From an uncultured Collinsella sp. (lineage in GTDB: Bacteria > Actinomycetota > Coriobacteriia > Coriobacteriales > Coriobacteriaceae): 64,000 nucleotides of DNA. Below, piece by piece: positions 17,153 through 26,202 of the stretch. The notes below the pieces were generated by a model. The model saw only the letters and a program-made list of their open reading frames with translations, did no database searches and was not told the DNA's origin. Where the stretch lies: NCBI GenBank assembly GCA_902494195.1, contig CABUSH010000010.1, forward strand, positions 17,980 to 81,979, given 5' to 3'. Both the position numbers and the translations under genes were made by a program. Each line of letters opens with the position of its first letter. Within the stretch, counting starts at the first letter, position 1.

Positions 17153-17725
17153 CTATTTGAGCTTGCGGGTCTTGGGCTTAAAGCGCATACCCGTCTGGCG
17201 TCCGCCACGTGCGGAGAATCCATAGCCGGACTGCGGCACGACGCCGGACATCAAAAACGGAATGGCAACCAGACCCGTCAGGATCGAGGACGGCAGCGCA
17301 TGGCCGAAGATCGCCACGACAAAGCTCGTCTCCAAACCCATAAACAGCAAGATGATGCTGTAGATAACATTAATGACGAGCGCGAAGGCGCCCACAGTGA
17401 CGCCGCGCGCACTCGGGGTACCGCCCGTCTGACCGACGGCGCTGTGCACCAGGGCAAAAGAACCCACGGTCAGCAGGAGCGACATAACGCCCACCGGCAC
17501 GGCAGCGGACAGGTCATAAAACAAGCCGCTGCAAAAACCGCACACGACGGCACGGGTCGGGTCGCCCGAGAACACGCTTAGGCACACCAGGATAATCATG
17601 AAGTTGACGCGACCGCCCGCAATGGAGATCTGCGGTGCCAGGCCTGCCTGCAGCAGCACGCATACGATGGCGGCGATTACAAACGTGCGGGAGCTCATCC
17701 CCTGCTCGTGTAGATCCATGGACAT
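17153..17725 (-). CDS. mreD: Rod shape-determining membrane protein MreD
   Basis: MreD is a small integral membrane protein of the elongasome. The 190-residue product has five or six hydrophobic segments. The MreD-type stretch GGRVNFMIILVCLSVFSGDP is followed by AVVCGFCSGLFYDLSAAVPVG, which carries the conserved Gly-Leu-(Phe)-Asp pattern. The C-terminus is basic (RGGRQTGMRFKPKTRKLK). It starts 5 bases after mreC. Sequence conservation in this family is low; gene order gives most of the confidence. Confidence 0.92.
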   Translation of the reverse strand: MSMDLHEQGMSSRTFVIAAIVCVLLQAGLAPQISIAGGRVNFMIILVCLSVFSGDPTRAVVCGFCSGLFYDLSAAVPVGVMSLLLTVGSFALVHSAVGQTGGTPSARGVTVGAFALVINVIYSIILLFMGLETSFVVAIFGHALPSSILTGLVAIPFLMSGVVPQSGYGFSARGGRQTGMRFKPKTRKLK

Positions 17726-17730
17726 GCCCC

Positions 17731-18729
17731 CTATTCGTTCGAGCCGGAATCGGTCGTCTCGGACGTGTCGGAACTGTCATCCGAGCTCTCGTCCTTCGTC
17801 TTGGTTGCAGCATCGCGCGACGTTCCCTGCGGCGTGCTGTTGGCCGTGCTCACGTCCTCATCCGAGGCCGACTGTTCGTCGGTCAGCGAGGTAATGACCA
17901 GCACTTCCTCGTTGTTCTCGGCCGTGGTCTGAGCGCGCACCACAATGGTGTAGTACACGTCGTTTGCCGATTTCTCAACCGACGAGACGGTGCCGAGCGG
18001 TAGACCCTTGGGGAACACACCGCCGATGCCCGAGGTCACGATGATGTCGCCGACTTTAACGTCGGAGTCGACGCTCACATACTCAAGACGCAGCGTGCCG
18101 TCAGCCTGACCCTGCAGCATACCCTGGGCGCGCGTGTCCTGTACCATGGCGGACACACCCGAGTTCTCGTCGCCAATCAGGCGCACGGTGGACGTCTTGG
18201 CCGAGACTTCGATGATCTGGCCGATAACACCGGCCGAACTCGTCACAGGCATGTTGATGGTAAGGCCGTCGGCAGAGCCTTTGTCGATGGTTACGGTCGA
18301 GGTCCAGGCATCGCCCGAGGCACCAACGATACGAGCAGCGGTCGATTTGAGGTTGTAGGTCGACTGCAGCCCGACCAGCCCCTCCAGACGCTCGGCGGTC
18401 TTTTGAGCCTCGGAGAGCTCAGCAACCTTAGAGGTCAGCTCCTCGTTTTGCTTCTTAAGCTCGTCAAGCGTGTCCTGCGACGCCGTAAGGTTAGAGAACA
18501 CGTTGCCGATCGCATTGAAGGGAGCCGCCACGGCCGAGCCCACAAAACGCACCGGCGAGGTAATCGTCGTTACGCCCGAACGCACGGCATGAATCGGCCC
18601 TGCCTCGCCCTCGCGGATGTAAAACGTGAGCAGCAACACCGAAATCAGGCTGAAAACAATCAACGGGCGCATACCCGTTGATTGTCGCTTGGTATTCAGA
18701 TTTGTGGAGAAACCCGAAGATCGTGCCAA
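17731..18729 (-). CDS. mreC: Rod shape-determining protein MreC
   Basis: MreC bridges MreB filaments to the peptidoglycan enzymes. The 332-residue product has one N-terminal membrane segment (about residues 20-40) and a coiled-coil (TLDELKKQNEELTSKVAEL). The two beta-barrel domains follow, with SSAGVIGQIIEVS and VKVGDIIVTSGIGGVFPKGLP. A Ser/Asp-rich tail of about 50 residues (SSDDSSDTSETTDSGS) is not part of the fold. The start is TTG at 18729 with AAGGTGG upstream. mreB lies 21 bases before it. Confidence 0.95.
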   Translation of the reverse strand: MARSSGFSTNLNTKRQSTGMRPLIVFSLISVLLLTFYIREGEAGPIHAVRSGVTTITSPVRFVGSAVAAPFNAIGNVFSNLTASQDTLDELKKQNEELTSKVAELSEAQKTAERLEGLVGLQSTYNLKSTAARIVGASGDAWTSTVTIDKGSADGLTINMPVTSSAGVIGQIIEVSAKTSTVRLIGDENSGVSAMVQDTRAQGMLQGQADGTLRLEYVSVDSDVKVGDIIVTSGIGGVFPKGLPLGTVSSVEKSANDVYYTIVVRAQTTAENNEEVLVITSLTDEQSASDEDVSTANSTPQGTSRDAATKTKDESSDDSSDTSETTDSGSNE

Positions 18730-18750
18730 ATGGAATCCACCTTTTGGAAA

Positions 18751-19794
18751 TTAAGCATTGGTCTGGACGAAGCCGCCATCAAACGCATTGGCCTCGAGCA
18801 CGCGGGCACAGCCGTTAACGACGTTATCGAGCGCCGTGGGGCTGACGTTGACCGAAACGCCGGTCTCATCGCGCAGACGCACGTCGAGTCCGCGTAGCAG
18901 AGCGCCACCACCGGTCAGCAAAATGCCGTAGTACATAAGGTCAGAGGCAAGATCGGGCGGCGTGGCATCGAGGGCGTCCTTGACGGCCTTGGCCATCTCG
19001 TCGAGCGGCTTGTTGAGCGCGCGACGAATCTCCTCGCTCTCGATGCGCACGGTCTTGGGCAGACCGGTGATCACGTCGCGACCGTTGACCTCGACGTCGA
19101 GCTCGTCCTTGAGCGGCACAGCGGAGCCGACCTTGATCTTGATGTCCTCTGCCGTACGCTCGCCGATGGCAAGGTTGTAGGCATCACGAACGTGCGTGAG
19201 GATGGCCTGGTCGAACTCGTCGCCTGCAATACGGATGGACTGCGAGACGACGATGCCGCCCATAGCGATAACGGCAACCTCGGTGGTACCGCCACCGATG
19301 TCGATGACCATGGAGCCGGTGGGCTCCTCGACGGGCAGGTCGGCGCCGATAGCGGCAGCCATGGGCTCCTCGATCAGATAGGCCTGGCGAGCGCCAGCCT
19401 GGATCGTGGCCTCAAAGACAGCACGCTTCTCGACCGACGTGACGCCGGAGGGAACGCAGACGACAACGCGCGGACGCGGGGTCCACGGATAGCGCTTCTC
19501 GGACGCCTTATCGATAAAGTAGCGAAGCATGGCCTCGGTAACATCGAAGTCGGCGATGACGCCGTCCTTCAGGGGACGAACGGCCACGATGTTGCCGGGC
19601 GTACGGCCGAGCATGCGCTTTGCCTCGATACCGACCGCCAGGATGCGCTCGTCGTTCTTGTCGATGGCGACAACAGAGGGCTCGCGAATGACGATGCCCT
19701 TGCCGCGCACGGAGACAAGCGTATTTGCGGTGCCGAGGTCGATGGCAAGATCGCCCGCATAGCTACCGAAGAACATATCCATCAAAGAAAACAA
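18751..19794 (-). CDS. mreB: Rod shape-determining protein MreB
   Basis: MreB is the bacterial actin that guides lateral wall synthesis. The 347-residue product has phosphate-binding DLGTANTLVSVRGKG, VVCVPSGVTSVEKRAV, the second phosphate loop VIDIGGGTTEVAVI, and LTGGGALLRGLD. TTG at 19794 is taken as start because AGGAG lies five bases upstream; ATG at 19782 or 19776 would remove a few residues. It leads mreB-mreC-mreD-pbp2-rodA. The family's N-terminal amphipathic helix is represented by the hydrophobic MFSLMDMFFG stretch. Confidence 0.97.
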   Translation of the reverse strand: MFSLMDMFFGSYAGDLAIDLGTANTLVSVRGKGIVIREPSVVAIDKNDERILAVGIEAKRMLGRTPGNIVAVRPLKDGVIADFDVTEAMLRYFIDKASEKRYPWTPRPRVVVCVPSGVTSVEKRAVFEATIQAGARQAYLIEEPMAAAIGADLPVEEPTGSMVIDIGGGTTEVAVIAMGGIVVSQSIRIAGDEFDQAILTHVRDAYNLAIGERTAEDIKIKVGSAVPLKDELDVEVNGRDVITGLPKTVRIESEEIRRALNKPLDEMAKAVKDALDATPPDLASDLMYYGILLTGGGALLRGLDVRLRDETGVSVNVSPTALDNVVNGCARVLEANAFDGGFVQTNA

Positions 19795-19854
19795 CGCAAC
19801 TCCTGATGTGTTGGATGATTGCTGGAAAACTACTAGATCATCATACTAGCGCAA

Positions 19855-19887
19855 GCCCGGCACCTCACTTGCGGTGAAGCGCCGGGC
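19855..19887 (-). terminator. Hairpin between the TPR gene and mreB
   Basis: GCCCGGC (19855-19861) pairs with GCCGGGC (19881-19887), with a short inner CACC/GGTG pairing. It lies 23 bases beyond the stop of the TPR gene. No T-tract follows on the minus strand, so termination there is uncertain. Confidence 0.4.
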
Positions 19888-19909
19888 AAAGCTAAATCCC
19901 ATAAGGTCA

Positions 19910-21214
19910 CTACTGGTTGTCAGCAGCCGAGAAATCCATATCGAGCGAGGAAACGGCCCAGCCGATATGGTTGTCGGAGCGCACGAATTTGACGGTGTAC
20001 TCCTGCTCGCCGCCCTTGGACAGCGATGCCTTCACCTTAGCGGTCGTCTCGGTCATGGACTGATCCATGCCCTCGACGGACACGGTGGCACCCTGCGGAA
20101 TCGAGGAGATGATCATCGACTTAGCGTCCTCGGACAGGCTCGATGCCAGGCAAGACTCGGCCTTTGCGGTGTCACCGTCGCCGGCAGCCTGGAACAGATC
20201 GGTAACGACAGACTCCTGGGACGGGAAGCCAAAGCCGCGCGTGTAGGCAAAGCCCAGACCGCCCGCGGCGATCAAAATGAGCAGAAGCAGCACGATGAAG
20301 ACTTTGAGACCCGTGTGGCGATGGCGACGACGGACCTTGGCCTGCTTACGATCCTGACGGTCCTGCTGGACCATCTCGGACTCGGACAGCGTAAAGAAGC
20401 CGGTGTCCGAGGGATCGGGCATAAACTGACCGGTCGCGCCCGTAGGATCGAGCGGATCGACGGCAGGAGCGTCCATCGCGGGCGCCGGAGCCGTGGCCAT
20501 AGCCGTCTGGGCAGACAGCGCGGCAAGCGAATCGTGCACGCGGGCAAGCTCATCGGCCTGCTCGGAGGTGAGCTGGTAGATGCCATCGGCAGTAGCGGCG
20601 TTAAAGGCGTCGAGTGCGTCGGAGGGACGGCCGGCGGCAGAAAGCGCCTGACCCATGCCGGCGTTGAGCGCACGCGTGTCGTCGCGGGGGCCGGCAAAGT
20701 CGATAGCCGTGCGGTAGGTCTCCACGGCATCCGCCGGACGGCCGAGCTTGATGAAGCAACGACCGAGCTCGCCGAGCGCGGCGGCAGGAGCCGGATTGGC
20801 GCCATCGATGGCAGCCTGACGGAAGGCAGTACCCGCGTTGGCATAGTCGCCCGACTGGAACAGCGCGTTACCCAGGCCCAGATAGGCCTTGAACGGCGTG
20901 GCATAAGAAGCGTCCTGCGTAGCAGCAGAGAACGCCTGAGCGGCCGTCGTGTAGTCGCCCACGGCGGCGAGCGCCTTGCCGCGGTTGGTGAGCAGCGCGC
21001 CGCGCTTGCCATAGGTGCCGTCGTTGAGGGCGGCGGCGTAGGCCTCGGCGGCCTCGGCATACATGCCCAGGTGCATCAAGGCGTTACCACGAAGGTGATC
21101 GGCCTCGCCCATAATCTCATCGGGAGTCTTTGCCGCCCCAAGCATCTGGGCTGCAGCGGAAAAATCACCCGCGCGGTAAGCGGCGCGGCCCTGTTGGATC
21201 AGCTGGCTATTCAA
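19910..21214 (-). CDS. TPR-repeat membrane protein of unknown function
   Basis: The 434-residue product has about seven tetratricopeptide-like repeats over residues 1-210 (GRAAYRAGDFSAAAQML, GNALFQSGDYANAGTAFRQA, LGELGRCFIKLGRPADAVET). One membrane segment follows (about residues 305-328, VFIVLLLLILIAAGGLGFAY). The C-terminal extracytoplasmic domain resembles DUF4878-type lipoprotein folds (SVVTDLFQAAGDGDTAKAE). The topology suggests cytoplasmic TPRs and an external sensor-like domain. The TTG start at 21214 has AAGGGG upstream. The cyclophilin gene precedes it by 11 bases. The function is not known. Confidence 0.75.
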   Translation of the reverse strand: MNSQLIQQGRAAYRAGDFSAAAQMLGAAKTPDEIMGEADHLRGNALMHLGMYAEAAEAYAAALNDGTYGKRGALLTNRGKALAAVGDYTTAAQAFSAATQDASYATPFKAYLGLGNALFQSGDYANAGTAFRQAAIDGANPAPAAALGELGRCFIKLGRPADAVETYRTAIDFAGPRDDTRALNAGMGQALSAAGRPSDALDAFNAATADGIYQLTSEQADELARVHDSLAALSAQTAMATAPAPAMDAPAVDPLDPTGATGQFMPDPSDTGFFTLSESEMVQQDRQDRKQAKVRRRHRHTGLKVFIVLLLLILIAAGGLGFAYTRGFGFPSQESVVTDLFQAAGDGDTAKAESCLASSLSEDAKSMIISSIPQGATVSVEGMDQSMTETTAKVKASLSKGGEQEYTVKFVRSDNHIGWAVSSLDMDFSAADNQ

Positions 21215-21225
21215 GGAAATCCCCT

Positions 21226-21768
21226 TTACTCGTGAACGATCTCGACATGGACGATCTCGTCGCCGGCACGCAGCTGCGAAATCACATCGAGACCCTCGAC
21301 CGTGGTACCAAAGACGGTGTAACCGGAATCGAGGTTATGCTGGGCGCCCAGGCAGAAGTAGAACTGCGAACCCGCGGAATCGGGGTCCATGGAGCGTGCC
21401 ATGGCAAGGGCACCGTCGACATGGCTGTTGCGCGGATTGGTGGCAAACTCGCCCTTGATGCAGTAGCCGGGGCCACCGGTACCGGGCATGCCGTCGGGGC
21501 CCTCAAGACCGGCAGCAACGTCGGCGCCGGACATGTCGCGGGTATTGGGGTCGCCGCCCTGGATGACAAAACCGGGCACATAGCGATGGAACTTAAGGCC
21601 ATCATAGAAACCCATCGTGGAAAGCTCGCAGAAGTTCGCGACATGAATGGGAGCGCCCTCGCCGTCAAACTTGACCTTGATGGTACCCTTCGACGTCTCG
21701 ATAACGGCGCACTCGTCGCCGGCAAGCTGATACTCGGGCGTGTAGAGCTCTTTCTTAAAACCAAACAT
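21226..21768 (-). CDS. Cyclophilin-type peptidyl-prolyl cis-trans isomerase
   Basis: This enzyme accelerates proline isomerisation during folding. The 180-residue protein carries the cyclophilin core FHRYVPGFVIQGGDP (catalytic Arg in FHR), GSQFYFCLG and YTVFGTTVEGLDVI. It has no signal peptide, so it should act in the cytoplasm. A GGPGYCIKGEF segment and a short insertion (ADVAAGLEGPDGMPGTG) are typical of the single-domain Gram-positive type. It starts the two-gene group with the TPR protein. Confidence 0.94.
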   Translation of the reverse strand: MFGFKKELYTPEYQLAGDECAVIETSKGTIKVKFDGEGAPIHVANFCELSTMGFYDGLKFHRYVPGFVIQGGDPNTRDMSGADVAAGLEGPDGMPGTGGPGYCIKGEFATNPRNSHVDGALAMARSMDPDSAGSQFYFCLGAQHNLDSGYTVFGTTVEGLDVISQLRAGDEIVHVEIVHE

Positions 21769-21869
21769 GTGGTTCCTTCCTCGTGCGTTTAAAGCATATT
21801 TGTACGAATTGTAGCAATAAGCATGCGCTTACATCAATTGCGCACGTAGGTTATGCCGACTATGGCGAA

Positions 21870-23018
21870 CTAATTTTGGGAACGCTGCTGCGGCTTCCAG
21901 GAGCCCACATTGGCGTCGTACTGGTTCAGCGCGCTGTTGCCGCCCTGTGCGATGGGCGCCAGGATCTCGCTTTGGTGGGAACTCATCGACTCGCCATCGG
22001 GAATGGCCAGCGAGATATCCCAGCTCTGGCAGATCACGTCGACACGCTCGTACATCCACTCGGCAAGCTGCTTTAAGTGGGCGATGTCGTCCGCATAGAC
22101 CGTATCGTCCTGATACTTAAGGTTGTTAAGCTCATCTTGCGTCTTTTTGATCTGGTCGCGCAGGGCGTAGGCACTCTGCGACAGCTCCTGGCGGGTGGAC
22201 AGCGGCGTTCGGAGATAGCCGTTGTTAAAGGAATCGATGACCTCGCCGATCTGGTCCTCGTCACCGTAGGACACGATGGCCTGATACAGACCGTCGAGCC
22301 TGGTATAGAGCTGATCATCGGTGAGCACGGTTTCTTCCTGGACCACCTCGGCAGAATCGTCTTGCTTGGTATCGTCCTCAGTCGCCTCGCCCTTTTGGCG
22401 CGTAGGGAAGGTCGTCTGCGCGGCCTGGCCAAACTGGTCATAGAAGTCGGGCATAACACCCATGGGATCGGCCGTCACGAACCAATAGGCACCGCCGCAA
22501 ACGACGGCAAGAACCGCGATGACGATGAGCGGCTTGGGGATATGACGCTTGTGCTTGTGATAGGCGTCCTCGTCAGGATGCACCTTGCGTTTGGGTTTTT
22601 GAGCATCGTCATGCAGAGAAACCGGCGTGGGAATATCGACCTTGGGAATACCGAAATCCTTATCAAAAGCCGGCAGCACGCAAGTCTCGTTAGGATCGGC
22701 GGCGTCCGAAAGCACCGCAGCGGCAGAGGCGGGCGCATGCGGCACCTCGGTATCGATCTGCTCTTGCGTTAGGCGCGGAAAGCCCGCCGTGCGGCCCGCT
22801 GCCAGGTCGGATGCGGCCGCGTCCTCGGAGAGGATACCCGGAGCGGGGCGTCCGCATTTGGGGCACGTACGATCATGCGGAGAAAGACGGGCACCGCAGC
22901 CCTCACAGAACACGAACTCGGTGTGCTCGGGACCGTCGCCCGGACCCACATAGGCGTTGCAATAGGGGCAGAACGAGGCGCCGTCCTCGATAGTCTTAAG
23001 GCAATGCGGGCAGATCAC
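21870..23018 (-). CDS. Zinc-ribbon membrane protein of unknown function
   Basis: I do not recognise a named function. GTG at 23018 is preferred because AAAGAGG lies a few bases upstream; a TTG at 23048 would add ten residues and has no ribosome site. The 382-residue product begins with two zinc ribbons: CPHCLKTIEDGASFCPYC and CEGCGARLSPHDRTCPKC. An acidic linker follows, then one membrane segment (about residues 165-185, IVIAVLAVVCGGAYWF). The external C-terminal domain is charged and partly coiled-coil (YALRDQIKKTQDELNNLKY). The layout resembles other actinobacterial zinc-ribbon anchors. Confidence 0.75.
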   Translation of the reverse strand: MICPHCLKTIEDGASFCPYCNAYVGPGDGPEHTEFVFCEGCGARLSPHDRTCPKCGRPAPGILSEDAAASDLAAGRTAGFPRLTQEQIDTEVPHAPASAAAVLSDAADPNETCVLPAFDKDFGIPKVDIPTPVSLHDDAQKPKRKVHPDEDAYHKHKRHIPKPLIVIAVLAVVCGGAYWFVTADPMGVMPDFYDQFGQAAQTTFPTRQKGEATEDDTKQDDSAEVVQEETVLTDDQLYTRLDGLYQAIVSYGDEDQIGEVIDSFNNGYLRTPLSTRQELSQSAYALRDQIKKTQDELNNLKYQDDTVYADDIAHLKQLAEWMYERVDVICQSWDISLAIPDGESMSSHQSEILAPIAQGGNSALNQYDANVGSWKPQQRSQN

Positions 23019-23121
23019 GGCATCCTCTTTTCGAAGCAATTCAAACAATCGAGGTTAGAGCATAGCATCGCCACGGCCCCACAGGAGCAAGGCACCAATT
23101 CAACATCGCCAGGGCGCGTAG

Positions 23122-25860
23122 TTACTTCTTCTTTTTGCTTGGCATCGAAACTTTGATGCCTTGGGCGGACTTGGTCACGCGAGAGCGCTTGGCTCCGGTA
23201 CTCTTCTTTTTCTTGGGCTGGGCCTGGGCCACGCCCTCGAGTGCGCGGGCCTCGGCCTCGCGAGCGGTGCGATCTTCGCGGCGCTGCGCCATGTCGGCGG
23301 CGAAGCGCTTGGCAAAACGCTCGGCCGTCGAACCCGTCGAGCTCACCTTGCCGCCACCGCGACCCAGGTGGACGCGCACACCGCGGCCAAAACCAGTTGC
23401 AGCATGACGACGACGCGGCTTGAGCGAATCCATCATCGTGGCGAGCTTAAAGAACACCGAGCAGGTAAAGACCACGATGACAGCCAAGATAACCATCTGG
23501 CCCATCGACAGGTTGGCAATAGACAGCAGCTCTGGGAATCCGATAACGCCCACCAGGATGCCGGCGACTACAAACACAAAGAGCACCACACGTAAGGGCG
23601 TGAGAGGCTGCGAGATGCGCCAGATTAGGCTGACGCTCGCCGCGCACGACGTAAGCAGGCACATCGTAGACAGCGTAAGCTGGGTAAAGCCAAACACGCG
23701 CGCCACAAAGATATCGAGCGCCGCAGCCAAAATGACCGCAATCGACGCCGGCAGTGCCCGCTTGAGCACGTTCGTCAGGAACGACCCCTTCACGCGAGCA
23801 TTGTTGGGCTCCAAACCCAGTACAAAGCCCGGCGCGCCGATGCAGAAGAAGTTAATGAGCGTCATCTGGATGGGCTCGAAGGGGTACGGCGGCAGCGCGA
23901 TGCACAGCGCGGCCAGGCCCATCGAGAACAGCGTCTTGGTCAGGAACAGCGAGGCCGAACGCTGCAGGTTGTTGATGGAGCGACGGCCCTCGGCCACCAC
24001 GGCGGGCATCGAGGCAAAGTCGTTGTCGACGAGTACGATCTCGGCCACGCTGCGCGCGGCATCGGAGCCGGCCGCCATGGCGACGGAGCAGTCGGCCTCC
24101 TTGAGCGCCAGCACGTCGTTGACGCCGTCGCCCGTCATGGCCACGGTGTGCTCGCGGCGCTTGAGCGCCTGGACGAGCTCGCGCTTCTGCTGCGGAGTCA
24201 CACGACCAAAGACATGGTAGCGGTCCACTGCGGCATCGAGCTTGGCCGGCGTATCGAGCGTCGTAGCGTCCACATAAGCGTCCGCCCCCGGCACGCCCAC
24301 CACGCGCGCGATCGACGACACCGTACGCGGGTCGTCGCCACTGATCACGTTGAGGGTCACGCCCTGCTCATTAAAGTAGCCAATAGTCTCGGCCGCCGAG
24401 GTACGAATCTCGTCGCGGATGGTCACAAAGCCCACGGGCTCGGCCTCGCCCACCATATCGCCATCGGGTGTAAAGCCGTCCACGCGCGCCACCACGAGCA
24501 CGCGGCAGGTATCGGCAAGCTCGGCGACACGGTTCTCGACCTGCGAAAACACACGATCAGAGAGCACAAACTGCGCCGCACCCATCACATAGGAGCCCTG
24601 CGCAAACGACGCGCCGCTCCACTTTTTGGAGGACGAGAACGGAATGACCGACAGCGGCTCAGACACCTCGACCGGGCGATCGGCGTAATAGTTAAGCAGC
24701 GCCTGGCAGGTCTCGTTGGCATCGGCCGAAGTCGCACGCGCCACGTTAGCCAGCGCAAAATCGAGTACCGTGGTATCGACGGGAACAGCCGCTTCGTCCG
24801 AGCCGGCGCCAAGGCTCACGCCCTCAACCGGCAGCGGATACGTGCCCTCGACCTCCATGCGGCCCGACGTGATAGTGCCCGTCTTGTCCAGGCACAGCAC
24901 GTCGACGCGAGCGAGCGTCTCGATGCAGTAGAGTTGCTGCGCCAGCACTTTGCGGCGGGCCAGGCGCACCGTGGCGATGGCGAGCACCGACGAGGTCAGC
25001 AGCACCAGGCCTTGCGGGATCATGCCCAGCAGGGCGCCCACCGTGGACAGCAGCGCCGACGAAGGCACATGACCAGCCAACAGCTCGGAGAAGCACCACG
25101 AAAGCGCGCTATCGCCCGGGGTTCCCGCGGCATCCCACAGCTCGCTCACACTCGAGGCAAACAACGCCAAACCGAGCGGGATCATGATGATGCTCGCAAA
25201 GCGCACGATGGCGTTAAGCGCGTTCATGATCTCGGAATTGACCTTTTTGACGTACTTGGCCTCGTTATTAATTTTGGCCACGTAGTTGTCGGCGCCGACA
25301 TGGATCACGCGGGCGCGCAGCAGGCCCGAGTCGATAAAGCTGCCGCTCATGAGCTCGGAACCGGGCTGTTTCTTGATAAGGTCGCTCTCGCCCGTCAGCA
25401 AGCTCTCGTTCACGAGAGCCTCGCCCGAAACCACCACGGCGTCGGCCGGAATCTGGTCGCCGCGCCCCAGGCGGATGATGTCATCGAGCACGATCTGGTC
25501 CAAGTCGAGCTCCACCTCGGCACCGTCGCGCACCGCGATGGCCTTCTTGGAGGTCAGCAGCGTAAGCTTATCGACCATCTTTTTGGAACGCATGGACTGA
25601 ATGACGCCAATAGCGGTATTGAGGAACACCACGAACAGGAACGTCAGATTCTTAAACGAACCGGTCAAAATGACCAGGAACGCCAAGATCACGTTGATCA
25701 AATTGAACAGCGTGCAGAGGTTCTCGATGATGAGCTCTTTGACCGACTTGGTCTTGAGCTCCATGTTGCGGTTGATCTTACCGGCGGCGATGCGCTCCTC
25801 GACCTCGGCGGTCGAGAGTCCGCGCTCGATATCCGTTGCTGCCATACCACGTCCCATCAC
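23122..25860 (-). CDS. Cation-translocating P-type ATPase (E1-E2)
   Basis: This is an ion pump of the P-type family. The 912-residue protein has the actuator motif SLLTGESDLIKK, the M4 segment GMIPQGLVLLTSS, and the phosphorylation site DKTGTITSG (Asp near residue 325). The hinge motif is MTGDGVNDVLALKEADCSVAMA. The M4 sequence (IPQGL) is unlike the PEGL of calcium pumps and CPC of copper pumps. It is closer to the poorly characterised Gram-positive Exp7-like group, so the ion is unknown. About 110 C-terminal residues form a basic, Lys-rich tail ending KVSMPSKKKK. GTG 25860, ATG 25857 and ATG 25845 are all possible starts. Confidence 0.88.
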   Translation of the reverse strand: MMGRGMAATDIERGLSTAEVEERIAAGKINRNMELKTKSVKELIIENLCTLFNLINVILAFLVILTGSFKNLTFLFVVFLNTAIGVIQSMRSKKMVDKLTLLTSKKAIAVRDGAEVELDLDQIVLDDIIRLGRGDQIPADAVVVSGEALVNESLLTGESDLIKKQPGSELMSGSFIDSGLLRARVIHVGADNYVAKINNEAKYVKKVNSEIMNALNAIVRFASIIMIPLGLALFASSVSELWDAAGTPGDSALSWCFSELLAGHVPSSALLSTVGALLGMIPQGLVLLTSSVLAIATVRLARRKVLAQQLYCIETLARVDVLCLDKTGTITSGRMEVEGTYPLPVEGVSLGAGSDEAAVPVDTTVLDFALANVARATSADANETCQALLNYYADRPVEVSEPLSVIPFSSSKKWSGASFAQGSYVMGAAQFVLSDRVFSQVENRVAELADTCRVLVVARVDGFTPDGDMVGEAEPVGFVTIRDEIRTSAAETIGYFNEQGVTLNVISGDDPRTVSSIARVVGVPGADAYVDATTLDTPAKLDAAVDRYHVFGRVTPQQKRELVQALKRREHTVAMTGDGVNDVLALKEADCSVAMAAGSDAARSVAEIVLVDNDFASMPAVVAEGRRSINNLQRSASLFLTKTLFSMGLAALCIALPPYPFEPIQMTLINFFCIGAPGFVLGLEPNNARVKGSFLTNVLKRALPASIAVILAAALDIFVARVFGFTQLTLSTMCLLTSCAASVSLIWRISQPLTPLRVVLFVFVVAGILVGVIGFPELLSIANLSMGQMVILAVIVVFTCSVFFKLATMMDSLKPRRRHAATGFGRGVRVHLGRGGGKVSSTGSTAERFAKRFAADMAQRREDRTAREAEARALEGVAQAQPKKKKSTGAKRSRVTKSAQGIKVSMPSKKKK

Positions 25861-25875
25861 GTCGCGTCGGTATAA

Positions 25876-25911
25876 GAAAAACCGCCCGGACCATGCGAGG
25901 TTCGGACGGTC
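25876..25911 (-). terminator. Terminator of tRNA-Arg(CCG)
   Basis: On the minus strand a 13-bp stem (25911-25899 with 25892-25880, one mismatch and one G-T pair) is followed by TTTTTC. It lies 11 bases past the tRNA 3' end and before the ATPase start. The ATPase therefore probably needs its own promoter or read-through. Confidence 0.8.
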
Positions 25912-25921
25912 TTACGTTCGA

Positions 25922-25998
25922 TGGTGCCCCATGTTGGATTCGAACCAACGGCCTTCTGCTCCGGAGGCAGACGCTCTAATCCCCTGAGCTAATAGGGC
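25922..25998 (-). tRNA. tRNA-Arg (anticodon CCG)
   Basis: The 77-base cloverleaf includes an encoded CCA. The acceptor stem GCCCTAT pairs with ATGGGGC (one G-T). The D-arm is TAGCTCAGGGGATTAGAGC. The anticodon stem-loop is CTGC-CTCCGGA-GCAG, with CCG reading the CGG codon. The T-arm is GTTGG-TTCGAAT-CCAAC. All arms pair well. A terminator hairpin follows directly. Confidence 0.95.
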
Positions 25999-26129
25999 CA
26001 ACGTTTGGCATTATACCCAAGTGCACCACGGGCTATCAAAATAAAAGAAAAAGCTTTGCAATTCCGAGGAAGACGCGGTGCAACGGCCCACTTTAGAAGG
26101 CAAAAGCGAGCCAGATAGTATAAACTCTC

Positions 26130-26192
26130 ATGCACCATATATACACGGCTCGCGATGCGGGCCGTTTTTGCAAAAGTTATCCATCGAGGTGA
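26130..26192 (+). CDS. Possible aroF leader peptide
   Basis: A 20-codon ORF opens at ATG 26130, about seven bases after a TATAAA-like -10 box, and ends at TGA 26190-26192, inside the aroF ribosome-binding region. It contains His2, His3, Tyr5, Phe13 and Tyr17, and a terminator-like hairpin lies within it starting right after the Tyr5 codon. This is the layout expected of a transcription-attenuation leader for an aromatic pathway. It rests on sequence reading only and may be chance. Confidence 0.35.
   Translation: MHHIYTARDAGRFCKSYPSR
26145..26169 (+). promoter_or_regulatory. Attenuator-like terminator hairpin in the aroF leader
   Basis: ACGGCTCGC (26145-26153) pairs with GCGGGCCGT (26157-26165), with one T-G wobble and a three-base loop. 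TTTTT (26165-26169) follows. On the plus strand it is a good intrinsic terminator, placed 34 bases before the aroF ATG, where it would reduce transcription of the aro operon unless disrupted. A ribosome paused at the Tyr codon 26142-26144 would cover its 5' arm. Confidence 0.55.
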
Positions 26193-26202
26193 GAGGCACA
26201 CC

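Noticed and set aside
24148..25875. 575-codon plus-strand open frame opposite the P-type ATPase
   Set aside because: It is rich in His, Arg and Gln with no domain pattern and mirrors the ATPase codon structure, so it is an antisense artefact.
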